64,000 nt of DNA from assembly GCA_024291935.2 (NCBI GenBank), contig JAGTYA010000024.1:7750001-7814000 (forward strand), written 5' to 3'. A program made the translations under genes and the position numbers. The notes beneath the pieces are model-generated. The model was not told the DNA's origin and did no database searches. It saw only the letters and a program-made list of their open reading frames with translations. This document shows, one piece after another, positions 32,373 through 43,439 of this stretch. Each line of letters starts with the position of its first letter. Position 1 is the stretch's first letter. This DNA is from Okapia johnstoni (Eukaryota; Chordata; Mammalia; Artiodactyla; Giraffidae).

Positions 32373-32527
32373 TTTCACTTTTCACTTTCATGCACTGGAG
32401 AAGGAAATGGCAACCTACTCCAGTATTCTTGCCTGGAGGGTCCCAGGAACGGAGGAGCCTGGTGGGCTGCCGTCTATGGGGTCACACAGAGTCAGACACG
32501 ACTGACGCGACTTAGCAGCAGCAGCAG
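32373..32527 (+). mobile_element. Bov-A SINE with (AGC)n tail
   Basis: A Bov-A unit without a full tRNA head, ending in a CAG/AGC run, flanked by perfect cacagaaggc at 32363-32372 and 32528-32537. Confidence 0.93.
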
Positions 32528-33404
32528 CACAGAAGGCAAAGAGGTGACATCACAGACGTGTACCAGCAGAGTTTATAAGCTCACCAAAATAAGAAGCAGC
32601 TAACACTTACATAGCACTTCTGTGTGCCAGACAAACTAATGGAGGCTCTGGCTTCGGGCTGGCCAGCCAGGACTGAGGGCAGCTAATTAATTCGTCTGTT
32701 CCAGCTGAGGTCGTAGAGGGAAATGAGCCCCGACCAGCAGGCTCTGAGCTTGGCGGCCCATCGGGCAACCAGGAAGAGTGAGAGACCCAGGCCCGGCTCA
32801 CCGGGAGCTTCCAGTCTGCTTGGAGAAAATGGTCTTTCTGTGCTAAGGGCTGGGCGGACTCCTGGCAGAGTCAAAGTTCAGAGGGAACAGGCAGTCCCCG
32901 AGGGCACGAGTGGTTAGGGAAGGCTTCTCAGAGGAGGGGGATCTTGAGCCAGTCCTGAAGATGGAGAGGAATTAGGGAAGCAGGCAGGACAGAGAGAGCT
33001 GTTCTTAGTACGTGATTCCTACAAGAATGTCAGCCCCTCGCGGGCAGAGCTTTCGTTTGCTTTCTCCTCTGTGCCTGGCATGGAAGAAGGGCTCCGAAAG
33101 ATCTGAGGGGACAAGTGAGTGTATGACTGACTTCCATGTAGAGATAGTGTCCATGGGAAGCTATGTTTGAGGCAGACAGGAGACCCACCTGACACAGAGG
33201 GATGTCAGGCGTCAGGCAGCCCGGCCTCCCTCCCCTCCCCTCCACCTCTCCCATCTCCCTCTGCCCTTGCGCTAATGGAGGGTCTGCAAGGGCATCCTCT
33301 CTGAGCTGGGTGGGGTCTCTGTGGGAGAGTCTGGATCCATTTGGTTTGCCCTCAATTTGTGTAAGTAAAAGCAAGATACCAGAGCTTCCTCAGGGAGCCG
33401 CCAA

Positions 33405-33540
33405 GAGCCCTAATTGAATTTAGCTTTTCCCGGTAAGATTCCTCAAGTCGTCAACCGCACCATGACCGAATTAATGAGAGCAGTGGCCATAAACTATGCA
33501 AAAAGGCGGTCTCGCTAATTTATAGTTACCCGGACAGGAG
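33405..33540. promoter_or_regulatory. Candidate conserved non-coding element in intron 1
   Basis: AT-rich, non-repetitive block between GC-rich flanks, dense in homeodomain/MEF2-like words: taattgaatttagc, gaattaatgag, ccataaactatgc, gctaatttatag. No interspersed-repeat wording is recognisable. This is a guess from composition and motif density. Confidence 0.3.
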
Positions 33541-33834
33541 GACTTAGGGCTTCTCTTTGTTTCTGTTTGTGTGTTGGAGGTGGGCTGGGGCCAGAATCTC
33601 CTTTCGGTGGCAGGTTTATTTTTATAATTTGAATACATAAAACATATTCATGGTAAAACAAAGCAAACAAAAATAAAATCCAGCAGTAGAGAAGGGTATT
33701 AAGGTAAATGTTAGCCTCCTCACTTCTCTGACCACCTCCACTGTCACACTCCCCAGACGTTACCCCTGTTCACTTTCTTGTGCACCTTTTCAGAAACTCT
33801 CGTGCGTGTGGGAGTGTAAGGACAAATTTAGCTT

Positions 33835-34191
33835 TTTTTTTTTTTAAGTGTATTTTTAAAAATTTGTTATTTATTTTTGGCTGTGCTGGGTCTTCGTTGC
33901 TGTGCAGGATTTTCTCTAGTTGCAGCAAGTAGGGGCTACTCTCCAGTTGCAGTGCACAGGCTTCACGTTGCTGTGGCTTTTCTTGTTGTGCAGAGCACAG
34001 GCTCTAGAGCAGGCAGACTCCAGTAGTTGTGTCATGTGGGCTCAGTAGTTGGATTCCTGGGCTCTAGAGACTAGGCTCATGGGCTTAGTTGCTCCGTGGC
34101 AGGTGGGATCTTCCCAGACCAGAGATCAAACCCACGTCTCCTGCATTGGCAGGCGGATTCTTTACCACTGAGCCACCAGGGAAGCCCCCAG
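33835..34191 (-). mobile_element. CHR-type SINE, long form
   Basis: Minus strand, T-run start, ending gagccaccagggaagccccc. Flanked by related atttagcttt/atttagtttt at 33825 and 34192. Confidence 0.9.
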
Positions 34192-35067
34192 ATTTAGTTT
34201 TGATAAAGCCACTTGTGTAAGGAAAAGAGCTCTAGGCTTGGAATCAGGGACTGGGTCTAGTCCTAGCTCCGCCTCTTTCTATGAATATTGATCTGTGGCG
34301 TGTCATTTTGCTTCCCTGGGTCTTGGTTTCCCTGTCTGCTGGTTTCAGTTGCTGAAAGGCTCTCTGGGACATTCCAGTAGGAAAGGCAGTCATCCCAGGG
34401 GAGCTTCTGCTCTTATGAGGCCTGGGCAGACAGGCTCTTGGAGGGAGATTTCCACAGCCCCATTGTTTTGGAGAATGGTCCACTGCTGTCATGAACCCTG
34501 GCTTCAAAGCACAGAGTTCTCATATTCATGATCATGGTCATCTCCAACTCTGGTTCTGGGTTATGGGGTTAAATAAGTGGGTCCGCAGAGAGCCAGCTCT
34601 CTTGCTTGGGAAGAAAGTACAGGTGGGAACTTGTATGGCTCTGGCTGAGATGCTGGGGGGCTCTGAGAGGAGGAGAAGAGATGAGGGAAGGCTCCCTGGA
34701 GGAGGTGATCTTGAGCAGTGGGCTAGATGAAGAAGAGGAACATCACTTGACAGTGGTGGGAGGCTTGCTGTTAGAAGGGATCCTGGCTTAGGTGAGAGAA
34801 GGGACTGGGTGACCTGCTTTTCTTCTAGGATCTAGGTTTCTAAGAGTCTTTCTGAGTCCTTGACAGAGTTTGAGGGGCCCATGGTACCCCCCAAAATAGT
34901 CTACAAATATTTGTGTGTTTTTGTCATAGGAAGAAAGCCCATAGTAGTCACAGATAGCAACAGGATCTATTCCCTTCACCCCTGCCCCTGCCAAAAATGT
35001 TAAGAGCTTTGACCCTTTGTCCCGTGGGACTCTGAAAACAGGTAAAGGACTTTCCTTGGATGAGTGT

Positions 35068-35265
35068 GTGTTAGTTGCTCAGTCGCATCTGACTCTTTGC
35101 GACTCCATGGATTGTAGCCCGCCAGGCTTCTCTGTCCATGGAATTCTCCAGGCAAGAATACTGGAATGGGTAACCATTTCCTTCTCCAGTGGATCTTCCT
35201 GACCCAGGGATCAAACCCAGGTCTCCTGCATTGCAGGCAGATTCCTTACCGTCTGAGCCACCAGA
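35068..35265 (-). mobile_element. Bov-tA SINE
   Basis: Minus strand, ttagttgctcagtcgcatct to cgtctgagccaccaga. Confidence 0.92.
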
Positions 35266-36055
35266 AGTGGTAGTTAATTCTGTCCTCAGTGGGGTTTGCC
35301 TGGGGAACTGCAGAACTCCTTCTAGGCACGGGGAATGAACCCCGTTAGAATAAGCAAGCTGTGTCCTGGGAGAAGAGAGGGAAAATGACTCTGTAAAGTA
35401 GAGAAAAACTTTTTTGGATTGGGGATCAAAGCAGACAAGAGAGGCCCCCTTGCCCAGTGTAGGCTGGCAAGGTACTAGGTTCATTCTGCCCCCTGGTCTG
35501 CTGGGTTTCCAGGGTGAGCACTGCTTATACCCTGGGAGGTCACTCAGGCCTTCTGCCATTTTTCTGTTTAAAGTGGCCAAGGCCCAGACAGTCCTCTGAG
35601 ACTCTGTTAGGTGAAACAGCTACCTTGGAGGCAGTAGAAACAAGGCCTTGCCTCTGAAGGGGATAAGCTTTGAAGGCATCATACTAGGCAGTCTCGATTG
35701 GCTTCTGCTGTTTCTTGGATTGAGGACCGCCACCTCCTGCTCTGACCCTGCTTCTGGGAGTGAAAATAGAGAATATTATTCTACCTGTAGGATATTAGAG
35801 GTAGAAAGAACCTAATCACAGCCTGTGGCCCCTGGGCCCAAAGGGGAACTGGAGATGTTTTGACCCAGTCCTCTCATCTCCCCATTAAGGTGCAGAGAGG
35901 ATGTGCCCAGTGTCACATGAATTAATGACAGAGGGAGGGCTTTCCCTGTTCTGTTAACTAACCCAGGGGTCTCTAGGCAGTAAGAGCTGGACCAAGAGGA
36001 AGGGCCATGGTCTTTGGCCTGGATGTTGGTATCTGAGCAGTGGCAGCTGTCTGCA

Positions 36056-36277
36056 TGCATGCTTAGTCACTTCAGTTGTGTTCAACTCTTTGCAACCCTA
36101 TGGACTTAGCCTGCCAGGCTCCTCTGTCCATGGGATTCTCCAGGCAAAAATACTGGAGTGGTTTGGTTGCCATCTCCTGCTCTAGGAGATCTTCCCGACC
36201 CAGGGATCGAACCCATGTTTCCTACAGCTCCTGCATTGGCAGGTGGATTATTTACTGCTGAGCCATGGGGGAAACCC
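36056..36277 (-). mobile_element. Bov-tA SINE
   Basis: Minus strand, gcttagtcacttcagttgtg to gagccatgggggaaaccc. A short BovB sits directly beside it. Confidence 0.92.
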
Positions 36278-36288
36278 AGTAGCTCTCT

Positions 36289-36373
36289 CAGTTCAGTCAC
36301 TCAGTCGTGTCCGACTCTTTGCGACCCCATGAATTGCAGCACGCTAGGCCTCTCTGTCTATCACCAACTCCCT
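36289..36373 (-). mobile_element. BovB LINE, extremely 5'-truncated (85 bases)
   Basis: Only the last 85 bases of BovB (cagttcagtcactcagtcgt to tctatcaccaactccct), flanked by perfect 11-base repeats agtagctctct at 36278-36288 and 36374-36384. Confidence 0.93.
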
Positions 36374-36966
36374 AGTAGCTCTCTGGTGGGCCCTAAAAGC
36401 CTAAGGAACGGCAGCTTCCTACTGGACTTTCTATCAAAAGAGCTGTTCCTGGCCAGGAAGCCATTTGGCTTTGTCCAAACAGGTCCTTGCTGGAGAACCA
36501 AGTGCAAGCCGTGCAACCCAGAAGCTTCTGCTCTCACCCATCGGATTCTTCGGGCCTTTGACTCCTTTACAAACCAGCAATGAGCCTGAGTGCTCTGCTT
36601 TTTATTGGATCTTTGCCATCAATCCAGGGGGATGGGATCTTATCTCCTTGGGCCAGGGCCTATAGGAATCTGGATGTCATATCAGGTAGGCAGGATGCCA
36701 GCATGGAGGTAGGGCCAGCTCACCCCACTGAGCCCAGCCCAAGACTGAGTACAGCTCAGTGGGGGAGGGGAGCCGGCACCGTACCACACCCTCTGGGCCT
36801 GTCTGACTGGTGGAGCTAATAAAGACGCACAAGAACTGCTTCTCTTAAGGACTCACCTGAGGAATTCAGTGTAGATGCAGAAGAGTCAGGCAAATAGAAA
36901 GCGGGTATAAGTTGAGGTGCAGATAGAATTCTTTGAGGGTAGAGAGGAGGCAGAAGGACCTTCCTG

Positions 36967-37235
36967 GGACTTGCCCAGTGGTCCAGTGGCTAAGACCCCC
37001 ATGCTCCCAATGCAGGGGGCCCGATTTCGATCCCTAGTCAGGACTCTAGATCCCACAAGCCGAAACTAAGACCTGGTACAACCGACTCAATGGACATGAG
37101 TTTGAGTAGGCTCCGGGAGTTGGTGATGGACAGGGAAGCCTGGCGTGCTGCAGTCCGTAGGATTGCAAAGAGTTGGACACGACTCAGCAACTGAACTGAG
37201 CTGAACAACCAAAATTAATAAATAAATATTAGAAA
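36967..37235 (+). mobile_element. CHR-type SINE interrupted by a BovB end
   Basis: Head at 36967-37077 (gggacttgcccagtggtcca, aactaagacctggtacaacc) and A-rich tail at 37206-37235 (caaaattaataaataaatat). The BovB fragment sits between, with acaacc repeated at the junctions. Confidence 0.85.
37078..37205 (+). mobile_element. BovB LINE 3' end inserted in a CHR SINE
   Basis: The last 128 bases or so of BovB in sense orientation (ccgactcaatggacatgagt to the terminal ctgaactgag repeats). Confidence 0.88.
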
Positions 37236-37472
37236 AAGAAAAAAGGAAGACCTTTCTACCTTGGAGGACCAAGGAGGCTTCGTGGAGATGACTTGTGAAC
37301 TAGGCCTTGAAGAACAGGTCGGATTTAGATGAGACGCTTGAGTGAAACAGGGCTTACTGGGAACAGCCCAAAGCTTCGACTTGGGGCAGGACTTTCGGAT
37401 TGCAGAGAGTAGCCCAGAGCAGTTTCCTCAGGAAACATGGTGGTTAGGAACAGAGGCTTTGCAACTTGACAG

Positions 37473-40041
37473 TTCAGTTCAATTCAGTCGCTCAGTCGTG
37501 TCCGACTCTTTGCGACCCCATGAATTGCAGCACTCCACGCCTCCCTGTCCATCACCAACTCCCGGAGTTTGCCCAAACCCATATCCATTGAGTCAGTCAT
37601 GCCATCCAACCATCTCATCCTCTGTCATCCCCTTCTCCTCCTGCCCCCAATCCTTCCCAGCATTAGGGTCTTTTCCAATGAGTCAACTCTTCGCATGAGG
37701 TGGCCAAAGTATTGGAGTTTCAGCTTCAACATCAGTCCTTCCAATGAACACCCAGGACTGATCTCCTTTAGGATGGACTGGTTGGATCTCCTCGTAGTCC
37801 AAGGGACTCTCAACAGTCTTCTCCAACACCACAGTTCAAAAGCATCAATTCTATGGCGCTCAGCTTTCTTCACCGTCCAACTCTCATATCCATACATGAC
37901 CACTGGAAAAACCATAACCTTGACTAGATGGAACTTTGTTGGCAAAGTAATGTCTCTGCTTTTCAATATGCTATCTAGGTTGGTCATAACCTTCCTTCCA
38001 AGGAGTAAGCGTCTTTTAATTTCATGGCTGCAATCAACATCTGCAGTGATTTTGGAGCCCCCCAAAATAAAGTCTGATACTGTTTCCCCATCTATTTGCC
38101 ATGAGGTGATGGGACCAGATGCCATGATCTTAGTTTTCTGAACGTTGAGCTTTAAGCCAACTTTTTCACTCTCCTCTTTCACTTTCATCAAGAGGCTCTT
38201 TAGTTCTTCTTCACTTTCTGCCATAAGGGTGGTGTCATCTGCATATCTGAGTTTATTGATATTTCTCCCGGCAATCTTGATTCCAGCTTGTGCTTCCTCC
38301 AGCCCAGCATTTCTCATGATGTACTCTGCATATAAGTTAAATAAGCAGGGTGACAATATACAGCCTTGACGTACTCCTTTTCCTATTTGGAACCAGTCTG
38401 TTGTTCCATGTCCAGTTCTAACTGTTGCTTCCTGACCTGCATACAGGTTTCTCAAGAGACTGGTCAGATGGTCTGATATTCCCATCTCTTTCAGAATTTT
38501 CCACAGTTTATTGTGATCCACACAGTCAAAGGCTTTGGCATAGTCAATAAAGCAGAAATAGATGTTTTTCTGGAACTCTCTTGCTTTTTCGATGATCCAG
38601 CGGATGTTGGCAATTTGATCTCTGGTTCCTCTGCCTTTTCTAAAACCAGCTTGAACATCTGGAAGTTCACGGTTCACATATTGCTGAAGCCTGGCTTGGG
38701 GAATTTTGAGCATTACTTTACTAGCGTGTGAGATGAGTGCAACTGTGCGGTAGTTTGAGCATTCTTTGGCATTGCCTTTCTTTGGGATTGGAATGAAAAC
38801 TGACCTTTTCCAGTCCTGTGGCCACTGCTGAGTTTTCCAGATTTGCTGGCATATCGAGTGCAGCACTTTCACAGCATCACCTTTGAGGATTTGAAATAGC
38901 TCGACTGGAATTCCATCACCTCCACTAGCTTTGTTCGTAGTGATGCTTTCTAAGGCCCACTTGACTTCACATTCCAAGATGTCTGGCTCTAGGTGAGTGA
39001 TCACACCATTGTGATTATCTGAGTCATGAAGATCTTTTTTGTACAGTTCTTCTGTGTATTCTTGCCACCTCTTCTACATATCTTCTGCTTCTGTTAGGTC
39101 CATACCATTTCTGTCCTTTATTGAGCCCATCTTTGCATGAAATGTTCCCTTGGTATCTCTAATTTTCTTGAAGAGATCTCTAGTCTTTCCCAATCTGTTG
39201 TTTTCCTCTATTTCTTTGCACTGATCGCTGAGGAAGGCTTTCTTATCTCTCCTTGCTATTCTTTGGAACTCTGCATTCAGATGGGAATATCTTTCCTTTT
39301 CTCCTTTGCTTTTTGCTTCTCTTCTTTTCCCAGCTATTTGTAAGACCTCCTCAGATAGCCATTTTGCTTTTTTGCATTTCTTTTCCATGGGGATGGTCTT
39401 GATCCCTGTCTCCTGTACAATGTCACGAACCTCTGTCCATAGTTCATCAGGCACTCTGTCTATCAGATCTAGTCCCTTAAATCTATTTGTCACTTCCACT
39501 GTATAATCATAAGGGATTTGACCATACCTAAATGGTCTAGTGGTTTTCCCTACTTTTTTCAATTTAAGTCTGAATTTGGCAATAAGGAGTTCATGATCTG
39601 AGCCACAGTTTGCTCCCAGTCTTGTTTTTGCTGACTGCATAGAGCTTCTCCATCTTTGGCTGCAAAGAATATAATCAATCTGATTTCGGTGTTGACCATC
39701 TGGTGAGGTCCATGTGTAGAGTCTTCTCTTGTGTTGTTGGAAGAGGGTGTTTGCTATGACCAGTGCGTTCTCTTGGCAAAACTCTATTAGCTTTTGCCCT
39801 GCTTCATTCTGTACTCCAAGGCCAAATTTGCCTGTTACACCAGGTGTTTCCTGATTTCCTACTTTTGCATTCCAGTCCCCTATAATGGAAAGGACATCTT
39901 TTTTGGGTGTTAGTTCTAAAAGGTCTTGTAGGTCTTCATAGAACCCTTCAAGTTCAGCTTCTTCAGCGTTACTGGTCGGGGCATAGACTTGGATTACCGT
40001 GATATTGAATGGTTTGCCTTGGAAATGAACAGAGATCATTC
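37473..40041 (-). mobile_element. BovB (RTE) LINE, main part: endonuclease C-terminus, reverse transcriptase and 3' end
   Basis: Near full-length RTE-type retrotransposon. Minus-strand translation shows the second half of the apurinic-like endonuclease (GDWNAKVG, RNQIDYILC, the SDHELL catalytic motif) at about 40000-39074, then the reverse transcriptase (KASGGDGIPVELF, YRTVALISHASKVM, CFIDYAKAFDCVDH, the [12 protein letters not shown] catalytic site, C-terminal [10 protein letters not shown]) at 39004-37625. The two frames are in phase and separated by a single TAG at 39074-39076. A second stop, TGA at 37625-37627, stands where CGA is expected and looks like CpG decay. The start of the endonuclease is missing from this strand because the 5' part is inverted. 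Not able to mobilise itself. Confidence 0.95.
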
Positions 40042-40475
40042 TTGAACAGTATGAAAAGGTGAAAAGATAGGACACTGAAAGATGAACTCCCTAGGTCGGT
40101 AGGTGCCCAATATGCTACTGGAGATCAGTGGAGAAATAACTCCAGAAAGAATGATGGGATGGAGCCAAAGCAAAAACTATACCCAGCTGTCGATGTGACT
40201 GGTGATAGAAGCAATGTCCGATGCTGTAAAGAGCAATATTGCATAGGAACCTGGAATGTTAGGTCCATGAATCAAGGCAAATTGGAAGTGGTCAAACAGG
40301 AGATGGCAAGAGTAAACGTCGACATTCTAGGAATCAGCGAACTAAGATGGACTGGAATGGGTGAATTTAACTCAGATGGCCATTATATCTACTACTGTGG
40401 ACAGGAATCCCTTAGAAGAAATGGAGTAGCCATCATGATCAACAAAAGAGTCCGAAATGCAGTACTTGGATGCAA
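40042..40475 (+). mobile_element. BovB LINE, inverted 5' part
   Basis: The 5' untranslated region and the first half of the endonuclease frame read on the plus strand (ATG at 40159, with GTWNVRSMNQGKLEVV and ILGISELRWTG carrying the N-terminal catalytic Asn and Glu). This piece continues the minus-strand element at its left end in opposite orientation. It ends within the target-site duplication tgcaacttgacag (40471-40483; other copy 37460-37472). Confidence 0.93.
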
Positions 40476-40574
40476 CTTGACAGACCTGGGTTCAAATCTT
40501 AGCTCAAATCTGTAGTGACTTGGGCAAGTCACTTTCCCTGTTTGAGTCTCAATCTGATGATCCCTGACATGGGG

Positions 40575-40794
40575 ATCTTCCCAGGCAGCATGAGTGGTTA
40601 AAGAACCTGCCTGTCAGTGCAGGAGATGTAAGAGATGCAGGTTTGATCCCTAGGTCAGGAAGATGCCCTACAGGAAAAAATGGCAACCCACTCCAGTATT
40701 CTTGCCTGGAGAATCCCATGGACAGAAGAGCCTGGCAGGCTACCGCCCATGGGGTCACAAAGAGTCAGATACAACTTAGCATGCATGCATGCAA
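40575..40794 (+). mobile_element. Bov-tA SINE
   Basis: Plus strand, with an insertion in the head (agatgtaagagatgcaggtt). Flanked by acatgggg at 40567-40574 and 40795-40802. Confidence 0.9.
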
Positions 40795-41613
40795 ACATGG
40801 GGTAATGCCTGGCAGGGGTGTCAGGAGGATTCAGGGAGAGTGCCCTTGTAAGATGTGTGGCACAGAGTTTGACACATTCTGAACATAATCATCAGTGGTG
40901 GCACTTAGGAGTCCTTCTGAGATCAGGAGGAGGAGAAATAGTGGCTTGTTTTCTGTGACTCCTGAATCTCCAGCAACTGAAAATCACTCAGCAAGACTTC
41001 CTGATCCCTGCTGGCCATCCAGTGCTGTGCTAAATGCAGGGGTGAGGTGGCTGCGGATAAATAAAATTTATTATTTCAATGAAGTGGGTGGAGCACTTTC
41101 GAGCATGCATCAGAAAACGTTTTGGAGAGATACTGTCATTCTCCTTTATACAAACAAGAAAACTGAGGTCCAGAGTGCTTGGGTGACTTGCCTAGAATCA
41201 CATAGCCTGACTGCGGCACAATTGAAGCCAGACACAGGGCTTCCCATTCCAAGTCCTGTGCTGTATCTCCTACATAACAGTCCTTTCCCCACCTCACTGG
41301 AGTAGCAAGACTTATCACTTAAAGCATTTAATGAGCAAAGCGAGATTTTGTATGACAATTTGATATGTAGCCATAAAAGCACTAAATTTTGCAGAACAGA
41401 TGATGATTTTTAAAATAGACCCAGCTCTGATGAGATGCCAGGTGATCTGTGCCAATGTTAAGGGCAGAAGGTTCTGCCACCTCATAACTGCATCACCTTG
41501 TCTGAGCCTCAATCTCCACAAGCAAATGGGATAATGTCTGTAAAGCCCCGAGCACATCATAAGCGCTCAGAAATGAGAGTTACCACCGTCCTGTAGCATT
41601 AAAGGAAGAGGAG

Positions 41614-41749
41614 GGGAATCCCCTGGTGGTCCAGGGGTTAAGACTCTGTGCTCTCACGGCTGAGGGTGTGAATTCAATTCCTGGCAGGGAACTAAGATCC
41701 CACAAGCTACAAAGTGTGACCGAAAAAAAAAAAAAGAAAAGAAATTGTT
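41614..41749 (+). mobile_element. CHR-type SINE, short
   Basis: Plus strand, aatcccctggtggtccaggg to the A tail. Flanked by ttaaa(g/a)gaagaggag at 41599-41613 and 41750-41764. Confidence 0.92.
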
Positions 41750-41905
41750 TTAAAAGAAGAGGAGAGGGTGAAGTCTAGCAATGGAGGATGATTTTAGGTA
41801 AGGGGGCTGGAGGATGTTGGGGTAGGGCTGACTGTCACCGTGACTGGGATGAGCATAGAATGAGACCATGAGCTGAAGTGTCTGAGTTTGGTCATCAGTT
41901 GGGAA

Positions 41906-42215
41906 CCAGTCCATCCTAAAGGAGATCAGTCCTGAATGTTCATTGGAAGGACTGATGTTGAAGCTGAGATTCCAGTACTTTGGCCACCTGATGCGAAGAA
42001 CTGACTCATTTGAAAAGACCCTGATGCTGGGAAAGGTTGAAGGCGGGAGGAGAAGGGGATGGCAGAGGATGAGATGGTTGTATGGCATCACCGACTCAAT
42101 GGACATGAGTTTGAGTAAACTGCGGGAGCTGGTGATGGACAGGGAAGCCTGGTGTGCTACAGTCCATGGAGTCACGAAGAGTCAGACACAACTGAGCGAC
42201 TGAACTGAACTGAAC
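41906..42215 (+). mobile_element. BovB LINE 3' fragment
   Basis: Sense orientation, about 0.31 kb, ending in the ctgaactgaactgaactg terminal repeats; flanked by tgggaa on both sides. An 86-codon part of the BovB C-terminal frame is still open (41943-42203). Confidence 0.92.
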
Positions 42216-42871
42216 TGGGAATGGGGAAAGATACACTCAGTTAACACTGATTCATGCCTGATAAATGCTTTGCTAAAGATGGAAAGATGAGTAAATATAT
42301 TCCCAGCCTCATGGGAGAGGCCAGTGTGTAAACAGGCACTTGCCATCTGCTGTGAAGTGCCAACAGCAGGGACCCTCAGAACTGTGGGTGCATGGGAAAA
42401 GTTGGGTGGCGGGCAATGGATCAGGAAGGCTTCTTGGAGCTTGACAGTTAAGCAGGAGTTTGCTCATCTCATGTGGAGGGCGTGCTGGGTAAGGCGAGAT
42501 GTGGGTAATCAGAGCATAGATGATGCAGAGTCATCGACTTGTGCTTTTGAAACCCATGGCACATCCTTCATCCCCTCCACATCACCCCCAAATATGCTTC
42601 ATCCACCTGCCTGGCTGGGCAGAGAAGCCAAGCCTCCCTGCAGAGTAGTGAGCACCAGGGATGGGCGTCCTCAGACACAGACGGTCAGCGGGGAGTTGCC
42701 CTTGAGTGAGACCTCCTGGTGCCTGGCCTTGTGCTGAGGGCTCCACGCAGCTTGTCATGGTCGAGTGTCCCCACAGCCCCAAAGGGTGCGAGTCTGGTAT
42801 CTGCCTTTATCCAACTTACAGCTGTCTCGGGAAGGTGAAAAAGGGAATAATGACGTGCTCCCTGATAGCTG

Positions 42872-43091
42872 CCGTGGTGGTGGTGGTTTAGTCACTAACT
42901 CATGTTCAACTCTTGCGACCCCATTGACTATATCCTGGCAGGCTCCTCTGTCCATGGGATTCTCCAGCCAAGAATACTGGAGTGGGTTGCCGTTTCCTTC
43001 TCCAGGCGATCTTCCCAACCCAGGGATCAAACACAGGTCTCCTGTGTTGCAGGCAGATTCTTTACCAACTGAGCTATGAGGGAAGCCCCTA
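42872..43091 (-). mobile_element. Bov-tA SINE
   Basis: Minus strand with a GGT-repeat at its tail, flanked by perfect tgatagctg at 42863-42871 and 43092-43100. Confidence 0.94.
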
Positions 43092-43439
43092 TGATAGCTG
43101 TGCCACTGCCTGAAGCCCAGAAGGACTTCAGGGAGGGGAGAAATGAGTCTGGAATGAGCAGGGGCCTTTGTGCTGGTGTCTCCACCAGACCCTCACGTGG
43201 TGGTAGTAGGGAGTGGCAGGTCAGGTGAGGGTCGCAGCACGTGCTGCGGGCATGGGTAGGCAGCTGAGAGGAGGCCCAGTCAGCTGGGGGAAAGTCTGGG
43301 CTGGGGGTCGCTGAGAAATGAGATTTGGTAGGTGGGCTGGGCTAGATTCCAAGCATCTAGAACTCTAGCCAGGGGGCTGCCGACTCACAGGCCTCTCCAG
43401 CTGGTAGGACAGACGGCTCCATGGGTCGAATGGAGCTCC

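Larger units (their letters stand above)
32538..37424. other. Intron 1, second part without genes
   Basis: Unassigned stretches: 32538-33404, 33541-33824, 34202-35067, 35266-36055 and 36385-36966. The text is ordinary, with short MIR/L2 traces (for example 32580-32630, 32930-33110 and 34210-34340). Confidence 0.65.
37425..40562 (+). repeat. MIR SINE split by a BovB
   Basis: Left piece 37425-37472 (ggtggttaggaacagaggct) and right piece 40484-40562 (acctgggttcaaatcttagc, gacttgggcaagtcactttc) join into the 5' half of one MIR once the BovB and one copy of the duplicated target are set aside. Confidence 0.75.
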
